Shown here one piece after another: positions 40,001 to 48,907 of a DNA stretch of 64,000 nt (position 1 is the stretch's first letter; each line of letters opens with the position of its first letter). Origin of the DNA: Halobellus rarus (GTDB lineage: Archaea; Halobacteriota; Halobacteria; Halobacteriales; Haloferacaceae); NCBI RefSeq assembly GCF_024494595.1, contig NZ_JANHDI010000001.1, positions 372,001 to 436,000 on the forward strand. Reading direction: 5' to 3'. The notes beneath the pieces were generated by a model that saw only the letters and a program-made list of their open reading frames with translations, was not told where the DNA came from and made no database searches. The position numbers and the translations under genes are program-made.

Positions 40001-40010
40001 TTTATAAGCT
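40001..40010 (+). promoter_or_regulatory. TATA box of the MinD-like gene
   Basis: TTTATAAGCT lies 27-36 nt before the ATG at 40037. It is one of the clearest TATA elements in the window and predicts a leader of only a few nucleotides. Confidence 0.55.
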
Positions 40011-40036
40011 CGACGCGGGAGTCACGGAACGAACCT

Positions 40037-41584
40037 ATGGGACGTGTGTACGCAGTCGTCAGTGCGAAGGGGGGTGTCGGCAAGACGACGACGGCGGCGA
40101 ACCTCGCCGCCACGTTGGCTGCCGCGGGGGAGCGCGTCGCCGTCGTCGACGGCGACCTGGGGATGGCGAACCTCGCGAGCGCGCTCGGCGTCTCCGTCGG
40201 GGACGTGACGCTTCACGACGTGCTCGCCGGCGACAGCGAGGCGGGGAGCGCCTCCGGCAGCCGGGCGGGATCCAGCGAAAGCGGCGTCGACAAGGCGATC
40301 CACGAGGGGCCGCACGGGATGGCCGTCATCCCCGGCTCGCCCGACCTCGACGCGTTCTCGCGCGCGGATCCGGAGCGGATCGAAGGCGTCCTCGACGAAC
40401 TCCGGGACGACTACGAGTACGTCATCCTCGATACGGGTGCCGGACTCAGTAACGACACCGTGGTCCCGCTCACCCACGTCGACGAGGCGCTCCTCGTCTC
40501 GACACCGGCGCGGGACGCGCTCGGCGACACCGACAAGACCCGACAGGTGGCCGATCGTCTCGGCGTGGCCGTGGCCGGTGCCGTGATCACGCGCGCCGAT
40601 CCGGACGAGGTAGACCACGAACGGATCAGCGACCTGCTCGACGCCGAGGTGCTAGAGATGATCCCCGACGCGGCCGTCATCGCCGAGGCGTCGGACGCGG
40701 GGGAATCGGTGACCACGTTCGCGCCGGGGAGCGCCGCTGCGACGGCGTACCGCGCGCTCGCCGAGGCCATCACGGGGCTGGACCTCGCCGAGGAGGGGAT
40801 CGGAGCCGACGCCGGCGGTTCGAACGCGGCCGGTGCGACCGAGGATTCGGACGAGGATGCGAGCGCTTCAGACGACGCTTCTGACATCGCAGAGAGCGGT
40901 GACGGTCCCGAGGCCGAAGAGCGGACGGAACCCGATGGTGACGTGCGCGCGGACTCCGATGCCGAGGCGAGCGACGCCGAACCATCGTCGGCCGCTGATC
41001 GGTCCGACGAGGACATCCTCGTCGCCGGCTCACACGAGGCTGACCGGCCGCCGGAGGGCGTCGAAGTCTCCGATGACAGCGACGCAGACGCCGACATCGC
41101 CCCGGGCGACGAACTCGCGCCCGATAGCGACCTCGACCCCGACGACGAGCTCGCGCCCTACGAACCCAGCGTCGAGACCGGTGATCAAGCGGTTGAAACA
41201 GCCGATTCGGTGGCTAAAAACACCGGTACCGCTTCCGAGGACGAGGAACCTCCGGAGGAAACTGAACCGCTCGTGGAACCGGCCACGCCCGAAGAGATCG
41301 ATGCCGCCGAACCGGACGCCGGATCCGATCCGGACGACGGCGTCTACACGACGTCGCTGGAGGAGGAAACCGCGGAGGAGGCCAGCGACGAGAGGAGCGA
41401 TACGGCACCGCTCGGCGTGGACTCGGCGTCTGCCGGGGACGCATCGGACGACGCCGAACGCGAGGCGGACGGTGACGCCGGCGACGACCGGACGGAGTCA
41501 CCGGACGCCGACGCTCCCAGCGGGGAAGAGGCCACGTCCGACGGCGACGAAAAAAAGGGCCTCTTCGGGCGGTTCTTCGGCTGA
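40037..41584 (+). CDS. MinD-like ATPase with long acidic tail
   Basis: A 515-residue ParA/MinD-family ATPase. Residues 1 to about 260 are the ATPase, with the deviant Walker A KGGVGKTTTA, the switch I region VDGDLGMANL and Walker B VILDTGAG. An insertion near residues 65-90 is Gly/Ser-rich. Residues about 265-500 are a disordered tail, mostly Asp, Glu, Ala and Ser. The very end is KKGLFGRFFG, similar to the membrane-targeting tip of bacterial MinD (KKGFLKRLFGG). Haloferax MinD4, which oscillates and positions archaella and chemoreceptors, is described with a long C-terminal extension; this gene is a candidate of that type. Confidence 0.88.
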   Translation: MGRVYAVVSAKGGVGKTTTAANLAATLAAAGERVAVVDGDLGMANLASALGVSVGDVTLHDVLAGDSEAGSASGSRAGSSESGVDKAIHEGPHGMAVIPGSPDLDAFSRADPERIEGVLDELRDDYEYVILDTGAGLSNDTVVPLTHVDEALLVSTPARDALGDTDKTRQVADRLGVAVAGAVITRADPDEVDHERISDLLDAEVLEMIPDAAVIAEASDAGESVTTFAPGSAAATAYRALAEAITGLDLAEEGIGADAGGSNAAGATEDSDEDASASDDASDIAESGDGPEAEERTEPDGDVRADSDAEASDAEPSSAADRSDEDILVAGSHEADRPPEGVEVSDDSDADADIAPGDELAPDSDLDPDDELAPYEPSVETGDQAVETADSVAKNTGTASEDEEPPEETEPLVEPATPEEIDAAEPDAGSDPDDGVYTTSLEEETAEEASDERSDTAPLGVDSASAGDASDDAEREADGDAGDDRTESPDADAPSGEEATSDGDEKKGLFGRFFG

Positions 41585-41637
41585 CCGTCCGCGCCGAAGC
41601 GGGAGCTTCTTTTATGCGGGTGTGGTGAGTCGTCGAT

Positions 41638-41781
41638 ATGGCAGAGAAAGATTCGCGCGTCCCCTTTTGGTGGGTCGTCGTGTTCCTACTGTTAGCTCTC
41701 GGAGCGGGCGTCGCGACGGTGTTCGCCGTCGGCGGCGAACTTATGGGGATGATCGCGCCGTTCGCGCTCCTCGCGCTGTAA
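41638..41781 (+). CDS. Small membrane protein, 47 aa
   Basis: A short ORF beginning MAEKDSRVPFWWVVVFLLL. It has two hydrophobic stretches (about residues 9-31 and 35-47) and a charged N-terminus, so it could be a hairpin in the membrane. CTTTTATG lies about 27 nt before the ATG, fitting a leaderless promoter. It ends with TAA 38 nt before the argS stop (convergent). No family is recognised, but promoter spacing and composition support a real gene next to the MinD-like ATPase. Confidence 0.6.
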   Translation: MAEKDSRVPFWWVVVFLLLALGAGVATVFAVGGELMGMIAPFALLAL

Positions 41782-41819
41782 TCAGTTCCAGCAAGCGCTA
41801 CGACGACCGATCCCGGCGC

Positions 41820-43574
41820 TCACATCGAATCCGGCGCTTCGATTCCGAGGACGTCGAGCGCGTTCGCGACGGTGTGTCTCGACGCCTCGACGAGTCCGAG
41901 TCGCGCGGCGGCGACGGCGTCCTCGTCGGCGTTGAGCACCGAACACTCCCGGTAGAAGGTGTTGAACGTCTCGGCGAACTCGCGGGCGAACGTCGCGACG
42001 ACGTGGGGTTCGAGGTCGGCCGCGGCTTCTTCGATGACGGCCGGGAAGCGCGCGATGTCGCGGAGCAGCGCGCGTTCGGCGTCGGTGTCGAGGACGGAGA
42101 CGTCGGTCGAGGCTTCGATCCCCGCGTCGGACGCCTCGGACTCGATGCCGCGGCAGCGCGCGTGGACGTACTGGACGTACGGGGCGGACTGCGCCTCGAA
42201 GTCCAGCGCGCGCTCCCACTCGAAGGTGATACCCTTCGTGGGCTGCTTCGAGACGATGTCGTAGCGGACGGCCCCGATCCCGACCTGCCGAGCGATCCGG
42301 TCGATATCCGCTTCGCTCAGTTCGTCGTTTCTGATCCGCGAACCGAGACGCTCCTCGACCTCCTCGCGAGCGCGCTGAATGGACTCGTCGAGTAAGTCGT
42401 CGAGGTCGACGCCGGTTCCCTCGCGGGTCGACATCCCGCCCTCCGGGAGGTTGACCCACGAGTAGAAGGTCTGTCGAAGTTGGTCGGTGTCGTTGCCCAG
42501 GATTTCGAGGGCGGCTTCGAGCTGTTCGGCCTGGAGTTTGTGGTCCTCGCCGAGGACGGTCACCGCCTCGTCGTAGTTCTCGAACTTCCACTCGTGATGG
42601 GCGAGGTCGCGCGTCGTGTACAGCGTGGTGTCGTCAGAGCGGAGAAAGACGAGGTTCTTCTCCAGATCGAACGCCGAGAGGTCCAGTTGCCAGGCGTCCT
42701 CCTCGTAGACGGCGTGCTCGGAGTCTTTCAGCCGTTCGACGACGTCGTCGGCGTCGCCGTTCCGGATGAACTGCGTCTCCTTCACGAAGCGGTCGAACTC
42801 CGCGGGGAGGCGTTCGAGCGACGCCCGCATCCCGCCGAGCACCTGATCGACGACGGCGGCGACGCGCTCGTAGGTCTCCCCGTCGCCCGCTTCGAGCCCC
42901 TGCATTATCTCGGCGATCTCGGCCTCGGCCTCCTCGACGACGTCCTCGTCCTCGTTCTCCAAGAACTCGTTTCCCTTCCGGTAGTAGCGGACGAGGCCGT
43001 AGTCCGCGCGGTCGCGTTCGGGTTCGGGGAGGTCCGACTCGTCGAACGTCTCGTAGGCCCACGTGAACACGGCGACCTGGCGGCCGGCGTCGTTGACGTA
43101 GTAGTGCCGCTCGACGTCGTTGCCCGCGTAATCGAGCACGCGGGCGACGGCGTCACCGAAGATCGGGTTACGCGCGCGCCCGACGTGGACGGGCCCCGTC
43201 GGGTTCGCGCTCGTGTGCTCGACGACGACCGACTTACCGGTCGCGGGGAGTTCGCCGTACCCCTCCTCGCGGCCGGCGGCGAGCGTGTCGGCGTAGTAGG
43301 CGTCGGCGACGTAGAAGTTCACGTACGGGCCCTGCGTATCGACCCGGGCGACGTACTCGCAGCCGTCGAGGTCGATCGCGTCGGCGACGTCCGCCGCGAC
43401 CGACGGCGGTGCGGCACCGACTACACCCGCGAGGCGGAAGGCGACGCTCGACGCGAGCGTCGCCGGCACGTCCTCCGGGGGTTCCTCGACTCCGAGGTCG
43501 TCGGTCGGGAGGTCGAGCGCCTCGAGGGCCGCCTCGACCGCGTCCTCGACCTCCGAACGGAAGGCTCTGAACAT
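41820..43574 (-). CDS. argS: Arginyl-tRNA synthetase
   Basis: A 584-residue class I synthetase. The HIGH-like motif is [14 protein letters not shown]. The catalytic domain has [10 protein letters not shown] and [14 protein letters not shown], and the C-terminal anticodon domain has [15 protein letters not shown]. No canonical KMSKS is seen, the usual case in ArgRS. The N-terminal Add-1 domain begins [20 protein letters not shown]. Divergent from rbkR. Confidence 0.96.
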   Translation of the reverse strand: MFRAFRSEVEDAVEAALEALDLPTDDLGVEEPPEDVPATLASSVAFRLAGVVGAAPPSVAADVADAIDLDGCEYVARVDTQGPYVNFYVADAYYADTLAAGREEGYGELPATGKSVVVEHTSANPTGPVHVGRARNPIFGDAVARVLDYAGNDVERHYYVNDAGRQVAVFTWAYETFDESDLPEPERDRADYGLVRYYRKGNEFLENEDEDVVEEAEAEIAEIMQGLEAGDGETYERVAAVVDQVLGGMRASLERLPAEFDRFVKETQFIRNGDADDVVERLKDSEHAVYEEDAWQLDLSAFDLEKNLVFLRSDDTTLYTTRDLAHHEWKFENYDEAVTVLGEDHKLQAEQLEAALEILGNDTDQLRQTFYSWVNLPEGGMSTREGTGVDLDDLLDESIQRAREEVEERLGSRIRNDELSEADIDRIARQVGIGAVRYDIVSKQPTKGITFEWERALDFEAQSAPYVQYVHARCRGIESEASDAGIEASTDVSVLDTDAERALLRDIARFPAVIEEAAADLEPHVVATFAREFAETFNTFYRECSVLNADEDAVAAARLGLVEASRHTVANALDVLGIEAPDSM

Positions 43575-43741
43575 ACTCGCCGTTCAGCAACCGCGGCTAA
43601 AGGCCTTTCCGAACGGCCTCGGCCGGTCGCCGCGCGTTGCTCGGGAACGCCGATTCGATACCGCTATCGACGCATTTAGGCACTGCCGTGACCAATCTTG
43701 GAACGTCACTCGGGAACGTGATTGTCGCCCCCGACCTACCG

Positions 43742-43785
43742 TTCCATTTCTGTTACACATCTCATAGCCGTTATCCTTAACACGG
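43742..43785 (+). promoter_or_regulatory. rbkR promoter with candidate operator
   Basis: TTATCCTTAACA is about 27 nt before the ATG at 43806. Just upstream are GTTACACA and GTTATCC, a pair of similar half-sites in direct orientation that overlap the TATA element. RbkR is known to bind DNA near its own and other riboflavin genes, so autoregulation is plausible; the site is a guess. Confidence 0.3.
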
Positions 43786-43805
43786 CGGCCTCCCAACTCG
43801 AAGTA

Positions 43806-44516
43806 ATGTCAGAATCGGTAGTCTCCGCCGTCGGGCACGACGAGTTGGCGGCGCTGAAGTTCGTCGCCCTCGCGGGTGCGCGGGCCGGTCCCGTGAAGAT
43901 CTCCTGTTCGGATCTCGCCGGTCGTCTCGACGCGTCCAACCAGACCGCGTCGAGGCGGCTCCAGCGTCTCGAAGAGGTGGGCCACGTCGACCGCGACGTC
44001 GTCGCCGACGGGCAGTGGGTGTCGCTGACCGAGTCGGGCGAGGCGGCACTGCACCGAGAGTACTCCCACTACCGGCGCATCTTCGAGGGAACGGATCCCT
44101 CGACGGTCGAACTCGACGGCGTCATCACGAGCGGGATGGGCGAGGGGCGACACTACATCTCCCTGTCCGGTTATATGGAGCAGTTCGAGGAGCGACTCGG
44201 TTACGAGCCGTTCCCCGGGACGCTCAATGTCGACCTCGACGAGGAGAGCGTCCGTTCGCGCTCCGCGGTCTCGTCGCTCTCGGGCATTCCCATCGACGGC
44301 TGGGAAGACGAGGAACGGACGTTTGGTCCGGCAACGTGTTACGCGGCGACCGTCGAGTACGGGGGCGACGCCGCGGAGACGGCGCACATCATCGTCCCCG
44401 AGCGGACCCATCACGACGAGACCCAACTGGAGGTCATCGCGCCGGTCCGCCTCCGCGACGCGCTCGGACTGGAGGACGGCGACGTCGTCACTGTCAGCGT
44501 GGAGGCGGTTCGATGA
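43806..44516 (+). CDS. rbkR: Riboflavin kinase and transcriptional regulator RbkR
   Basis: A 236-residue two-domain protein. Residues 1 to about 90 are a winged helix ([29 protein letters not shown]). The rest is the archaeal CTP-dependent riboflavin kinase fold with [15 protein letters not shown] and [12 protein letters not shown]. In archaea this family phosphorylates riboflavin to FMN and represses or activates riboflavin genes. Its stop overlaps the ribB start (ATGA), making a two-gene flavin operon. Confidence 0.95.
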   Translation: MSESVVSAVGHDELAALKFVALAGARAGPVKISCSDLAGRLDASNQTASRRLQRLEEVGHVDRDVVADGQWVSLTESGEAALHREYSHYRRIFEGTDPSTVELDGVITSGMGEGRHYISLSGYMEQFEERLGYEPFPGTLNVDLDEESVRSRSAVSSLSGIPIDGWEDEERTFGPATCYAATVEYGGDAAETAHIIVPERTHHDETQLEVIAPVRLRDALGLEDGDVVTVSVEAVR

Positions 44517-45262
44517 CCCGGACGACGACGGACGTTGCGCCCGACAGCACCGGGGAGACCGAGGCCGAACCGGCGACCGAGGCCGAACCGGCGACCGAGA
44601 GCGCCGTCGACCGAGCGATCGCCGCGTTTCAGCGTGGCGAACCGGTTCTCGTTCACGACGCCGCCGACCGGGAGGGAGAGACGGACATCGTTTACCCGGC
44701 TGGCGCCGTCGACGCCGACGCCGTGGTCCGACTTCGGAGCGACGCCGGGGGACTGGTCTGTACGGCCGTCTCCGACGACGTCGCCGACGCGCTCGGCCTT
44801 CCCTTCCTCGAAGACGAACTCGATCACCCGGCGGCCGCGGATCACGATCTCGGGTACGACGACCGCTCGTCGTTCTCCCTGCCCGTGAACCACCGCGAGA
44901 CGTTCACCGGGATCACCGACGACGACCGCGCGCTCACGATTCGTCGCCTCTCGGCAGCCGCCGAGACGGCCCGACTCTCCGACGCCGACTACGACGCCTC
45001 GGACTTCGCGGCCGACTTCCGGACGCCGGGTCACGTCCACGTCCTCCGCGGTGCGCCGGAGCTACTCGCCGACCGCCGCGGCCACACCGAATTGGGTCTC
45101 GCGCTGGCCGAGGCGGCGGATCTCCCGCCCGCGGTCGTGGTCTGTGAGATGCTCGACGCGGAATCTGGGGGCGCTCGGACGCCGGCCGAGGCGCTCGAGT
45201 ACGCCCGACGGAACGACCTCGTCTACGTCGAAGGCGCGGACGTCATCGAGCGACTGGCATAG
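44513..45262 (+). CDS. ribB: 3,4-Dihydroxy-2-butanone-4-phosphate synthase
   Basis: Converts ribulose 5-phosphate to the four-carbon precursor of riboflavin. The 249-residue protein has the acidic loop [12 protein letters not shown], the RRGHTELG motif and the C-terminal helix. The haloarchaeal N-terminal extension holds two copies of EAEPAT encoded by an 18-bp tandem repeat (about 44560-44595), possibly length-variable. Overlaps rbkR. Its stop touches the convergent epimerase gene with no gap. Confidence 0.95.
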   Translation: MTRTTTDVAPDSTGETEAEPATEAEPATESAVDRAIAAFQRGEPVLVHDAADREGETDIVYPAGAVDADAVVRLRSDAGGLVCTAVSDDVADALGLPFLEDELDHPAAADHDLGYDDRSSFSLPVNHRETFTGITDDDRALTIRRLSAAAETARLSDADYDASDFAADFRTPGHVHVLRGAPELLADRRGHTELGLALAEAADLPPAVVVCEMLDAESGGARTPAEALEYARRNDLVYVEGADVIERLA

Positions 45263-46153
45263 TCAGCCGTCCAGCTCCCGCCAGCTTCGCTCGGGCTCCC
45301 AGCCGACCAGTCGCTCGGCCTTCGTCGTCGAGATCAGCGACTCGTGGTCCTCGAACGACCGGTTCGCGTCCGCGTCCGGGTACACCGCCTCGACCAGTTC
45401 GGCCGTCGGCGTCGACGTGGTCGTGTCGGCTGCGGCGGCCCAGAAGCGCTCGTGGCCCGAAAACGACGCCTCGGCGCAGTCTCGGATCAGCGCCGCGGCG
45501 TCAGCGCGGTGTAAGTACGAAAACAGCGTGTTGCGCGCGACGTGGAAGTCGCCGCGATCGCGGATGGCCGACACCGTACGGTCGGGCTCGACGAACTCGG
45601 CCCGCATCTCCGACTCGCTGGGCATCCACGGGAACCGCAGCGAGGCGATCGTTTCCGGCGCGTCGGCGCGGCGGGCGAATCCGTCGGCAACGATTTCGAG
45701 CGTCTGCTTGCCGATGCCGTACGGGTTCGACGGCGTGAGCCGGTGGGACTCCTCAACCGGCAGGGTGTCGATCCGCGCCGGACCGGGCTCGAACCCGCCG
45801 CCGATCACCGAGAGGCTCGACGCGAGAACGACGGTGTCGATGCCGAGCGCCTCCGCGGCTTCGAGGACGACGTAGGTGCTCGCGGCGTTGCTCTCGAAGA
45901 CGACGTGGTCGGGATCGCCGCCGGGCTCCGACAGCATCCCGAGGTGGACGACGGCGTCGGCACGGGCGGTTGCGAGCGCGCCGTAGAGGTCGCCCGCGTC
46001 TGTCGCGTCCGCCCGGACGTTGCGGTCGGCGACCTCGGAACTGCCGCTCCGTGAGACGTTGACGACCTCGTATCCCGTTTCCTGGAGCGTTTCGACGGCG
46101 GTCGGCCCGATTCGCCCGGTCCCGCCCGTGACTGCGACAGTCGGATGGTCCAT
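45263..46153 (-). CDS. NAD-dependent epimerase/dehydratase (extended SDR)
   Basis: A 296-residue Rossmann protein. It has the nucleotide motif GGTGRIG, the catalytic pair in NPYGIGKQ (Tyr-x3-Lys), and LASSLSVIGGG around the catalytic Ser. It probably acts on a nucleotide sugar or a related substrate, but nothing in the context indicates which. It is divergent from ilvE with an 87-bp spacer. Confidence 0.88.
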   Translation of the reverse strand: MDHPTVAVTGGTGRIGPTAVETLQETGYEVVNVSRSGSSEVADRNVRADATDAGDLYGALATARADAVVHLGMLSEPGGDPDHVVFESNAASTYVVLEAAEALGIDTVVLASSLSVIGGGFEPGPARIDTLPVEESHRLTPSNPYGIGKQTLEIVADGFARRADAPETIASLRFPWMPSESEMRAEFVEPDRTVSAIRDRGDFHVARNTLFSYLHRADAAALIRDCAEASFSGHERFWAAAADTTTSTPTAELVEAVYPDADANRSFEDHESLISTTKAERLVGWEPERSWRELDG

Positions 46154-46208
46154 CCCGTTCGCCTACGCCCCCTCTCGCGTAAGAAGTTCGGGAATCCGGT
46201 TCGCCTAC

Positions 46209-46218
46209 TGTTTTATAC
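46209..46218 (+). promoter_or_regulatory. TATA box of ilvE
   Basis: TTTTATACCC is about 27 nt before the ilvE ATG at 46241, the spacing of a leaderless haloarchaeal promoter. Confidence 0.5.
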
Positions 46219-46240
46219 CCTAGGGTGCAACGCAGCACGT

Positions 46241-47170
46241 ATGGGATTCGACGAGATGGACGTCGGCACGATCTGGCAGGACGGCTCGTTCGTCGACTGG
46301 GACGACGCGACGGTTCACGTCCTCACGCACGGCCTCCACTACGGGACTGGCGTCTTCGAGGGCGTCCGCTGTTACGACACCGAGAACGGCCCGGCGATCT
46401 TCCGCTGGGAGGAACACCTCGATCGCTTCTACCAGTCGACGCAGCCGTACGATATGGAGTTGCCCTACACCCGCGAGGAACTCACCGAGGCGACGCTCGA
46501 ACTGCTCCGACGCGAGGGACTGGAGTCCTGTTACATCCGTCCGGTCGCCTTCTACGGCTACGGCTCGCTCGGCGTCGGTCCGAAGGACAACCCGGTCAAC
46601 GTCGCCATCGCGGCGTGGCCGTGGGGCGCGTACCTCGGCGAGGAGGCGCTCGAACAGGGCGTCGACGTGATGATCTCCTCGTGGCGCAAGTACGCCTCCA
46701 GTCAGATGCCGACGAACGCGAAGACGACCGGCCTGTACGTCAACTCGCTCCTCGCTGGAGAGGAGGCCCGCCGGAACGGGTACACCGAGGCGATCGTCCT
46801 CAACAAGGAGGGCAACGTCGCCGAGGGCCCCGGCGAGAACATCTTCCTCGTTCGCGACGGCGAGATCTACACGCCCGGCCTCGCCGAGGGCATCCTCGAC
46901 GGCATCACGCGCAACACCGTGATCGAACTCGCCCGCGAGCGCGGCTACACCGTCCACGACCAGGCGACCATCTCCCGCGGCGAACTCAACACCGCCGACG
47001 AGCTGTTCTTCTCCGGCACTGCGGCGGAGGTCACTCCGATCCGGAAGGTCGACAACGTCGTCATCGGCGACGGCTCCCGCGGCCCCGTGACCGAGGAACT
47101 CCAGCAGGCGTTCTTCGACCTCGTCGAGCGGCGCGACGACGCCCACGACGAGTGGTTCACGTACGTCTAA
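46241..47170 (+). CDS. ilvE: Branched-chain amino acid aminotransferase
   Basis: Last step of Leu, Ile and Val synthesis, PLP-dependent fold-type IV. The 309-residue protein has GTGVFEGVR, the catalytic Lys in NAKTTGLYVNSLLA, EGPGENIF and GTAAEVTPI (phosphate binding). The stop codon TAA is the first part of the outer arm of the large inverted repeat that fills the space to the next gene. Confidence 0.95.
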   Translation: MGFDEMDVGTIWQDGSFVDWDDATVHVLTHGLHYGTGVFEGVRCYDTENGPAIFRWEEHLDRFYQSTQPYDMELPYTREELTEATLELLRREGLESCYIRPVAFYGYGSLGVGPKDNPVNVAIAAWPWGAYLGEEALEQGVDVMISSWRKYASSQMPTNAKTTGLYVNSLLAGEEARRNGYTEAIVLNKEGNVAEGPGENIFLVRDGEIYTPGLAEGILDGITRNTVIELARERGYTVHDQATISRGELNTADELFFSGTAAEVTPIRKVDNVVIGDGSRGPVTEELQQAFFDLVERRDDAHDEWFTYV

Positions 47171-47184
47171 ACATCCACCTTTTT
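47170..47184 (+). terminator. T-run terminators after ilvE and DUF502
   Basis: CCACCTTTTTGCGC directly follows the ilvE stop. The DUF502 gene on the minus strand is followed by the same CCACCTTTTT (plus-strand 47637-47646). T-runs just after a stop codon are typical archaeal termination signals. A weaker copy, CCACCTTT, follows carS at 48912. Confidence 0.45.
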
Positions 47185-47291
47185 GCGCCTCGGGTGCGCC
47201 TACGGCGCACCACCCGGCGCAAAAACCTGGAGGGAAAAGGACCCGCTCGCTCGGCCTGCGGCTTCGCTCGCGGTACTACTGCTCGACAGCG

Positions 47292-47372
47292 ATAGTAGCG
47301 TTTGCAACGATTTCTCATCCGATCGCACGACAGCGTGCGATCGCGTGAGTGAAGACTTGCAAACGCTACTAT
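47292..47372. repeat. 81-bp palindromic insert, MITE-like
   Basis: ATAGTAGCGTTTGCAA and TTGCAAACGCTACTAT are perfect 16-nt terminal inverted repeats 49 nt apart. In between is a second perfect 9-bp stem GATCGCACG/CGTGCGATC with loop ACAG (47321-47342). It sits inside the loop of the large inverted repeat at 47168-47653. Perfect short TIRs with no coding capacity resemble a miniature inverted-repeat element. A target-site duplication is not obvious. Confidence 0.5.
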
Positions 47373-47650
47373 ACCTGCATATTCTTCATCGGCATCGAGG
47401 TCGTAGGGGCTGCCAGCGTCGACGACGAGGGGAGAGCCTCATCTCGATCGATTGATAGAGCAACTCTCAGTTGATGAGAGAGCAGACCTCTCTCGTCGCA
47501 GTGAGGTCGGTTACGCTCTCAAGCTCTCGTACCGCGAGCGAGGCCGCAGGCCGAGCGAGCGGGTCTTTTTCCCTCCAGGTTTTTGCGCGATGGGTTCCCG
47601 CAGCGGCGCGAAGCGCCGCGAGGAAACCCATCGTGGAAAAAGGTGGGTGT

Positions 47651-48238
47651 TTAGTCCTCCGTTCGCGCGTCGATGTCGATCGGTGCCGTCCGTTCCTCCT
47701 CGCCGAATCCGGCCGACAGCACGCGCGTCAGCGCCTCCTCGACGCTCTCGTCGACCTCGGAGATGTTCTCCGGTTCGACCTCCATCACGAATCCGGTCGT
47801 GATGTTCGGCGCGGTCGGCATGAACAGGACGACCCGACCGTCGGTCGTCGTCTTCCCGGTCTTGAACGCCGTCATCCGCATTCCCTGCCAGGGTTCCACC
47901 TTCACCGGCTTCTGGAGGTCGTCGGTGCCGGATACCGCGGTCTCGACCGCGAGCTTCGACGCGTTGTAGAGGACCCGAATGAGCGGGACGCGGTTCATCG
48001 CCCCGTCGAGGTACGTCTCGAACAGCCGGCCGACCGTCGTCCGCATCAGGTAGCCGATCGAGAGCACGAGCATCACGAAGACGACGACGGCGACGACGAA
48101 GCCGAGCGGTTCGTCCAGTCGCCTGATGACGGGGAGATCGACGATCCTGGAGTACAGGTAGTTGAGGACGAGCAGAATGACGAGGACCGGCGTCAGAACG
48201 ATCAATCCGCTTGCGAAGTCTCGCCTCCAAGAGGACAT
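47651..48238 (-). CDS. DUF502 family membrane protein
   Basis: A 195-residue membrane protein with two N-terminal helices (about residues 10-30 and 46-66). The rest contains the DUF502 segments IPLIRVLYNASK-like (VPLIRVLYNASKLAVE) and VVLFMPTAPNITTGFVMEVEPENI. Function is unknown; the family is found in bacteria, plants and archaea. Its stop codon lies in the outer arm of the inverted repeat. Divergent from carS. Confidence 0.87.
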   Translation of the reverse strand: MSSWRRDFASGLIVLTPVLVILLVLNYLYSRIVDLPVIRRLDEPLGFVVAVVVFVMLVLSIGYLMRTTVGRLFETYLDGAMNRVPLIRVLYNASKLAVETAVSGTDDLQKPVKVEPWQGMRMTAFKTGKTTTDGRVVLFMPTAPNITTGFVMEVEPENISEVDESVEEALTRVLSAGFGEEERTAPIDIDARTED

Positions 48239-48367
48239 CTGTCGGGAGGTACGTCTCACTGAAGGCTTAAAGTGACTGGTGTCGTCCCATTCTCCACCCG
48301 GCCGACCCTCCCGGTCCGATGCGACGAATCGGGGACACTTTTGTCCCCGCCGCCGGACTCGACACCT

Positions 48368-48907
48368 ATGCTCGACCTCGTCGCCGTCGCGTTCTGGGCG
48401 ATGCTCCCCGCGTACGTGCCGAACAACGCCGCCGTCCTCGCCGGCGGGGGCGCGCCGATCGACGGCGGCCGAACGCTGGGCGGCCGCCGGCTCCTCGGCG
48501 ACGGCAAGACCTGGCGCGGCACGGCGGTCGGAACGCTCGTCGGCGTCCTCCTCGCTCAGGCGCTGAACCTCCTCGCTCCGGCCGTCGCTCGGGCGGTCGG
48601 CGTCGACCTCCCGACGTTTCCGCTCGCCGCGGCCGTCGGCCTCGCGCTCGGCGCGATGCTCGGCGATATCGGCGCGTCCTTTCTCAAACGCCGAACGGGT
48701 CGCGAACGCGGTGCCGCCTTCCCCGTCGTCGACCAGCTCGACTTCGTCGCCGGCGCGCTCGTCTGCACCGCCGTCCTCGACTTCGCGTGGTTCACCGGTA
48801 CCTTCACGCTCCCGGTCGTCGGGGTCGTCGTCGTTCTCACGCCCGTGCTCCACGTCGCGACTAACGGCGTCGCGTACGTCCTCGGCCTGAAGGACGAGCC
48901 CTACTAA
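48368..48907 (+). CDS. carS: CDP-archaeol synthase CarS
   Basis: Adds CDP to digeranylgeranylglyceryl phosphate, making the precursor of polar ether lipids. The 179-residue membrane protein has about five helices, [14 protein letters not shown] in the first cytoplasmic loop, and [25 protein letters not shown], which matches the CDP-transferase active region. CACTTTTGT lies about 27 nt before the ATG. Confidence 0.93.
   Translation: MLDLVAVAFWAMLPAYVPNNAAVLAGGGAPIDGGRTLGGRRLLGDGKTWRGTAVGTLVGVLLAQALNLLAPAVARAVGVDLPTFPLAAAVGLALGAMLGDIGASFLKRRTGRERGAAFPVVDQLDFVAGALVCTAVLDFAWFTGTFTLPVVGVVVVLTPVLHVATNGVAYVLGLKDEPY

Larger units (their letters stand above)
47168..47653. repeat. Nested inverted-repeat element between convergent genes
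   Basis: The whole ilvE-DUF502 spacer is one inverted repeat. The outer 17-nt arms (47168-47184 and 47637-47653) match at 16 positions and contain both stop codons. The inner 60-nt arms (47217-47276 and 47529-47588) match at 58 of 60. Each side also has a private hairpin (47185-47220 with GGTGCGCC/GGCGCACC, and 47588-47632). T-runs after each stop (CCACCTTTTT) suggest terminators for both genes. No ORF is present. It may be a bidirectional terminator, a recombination product or a non-autonomous element. Confidence 0.75.
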
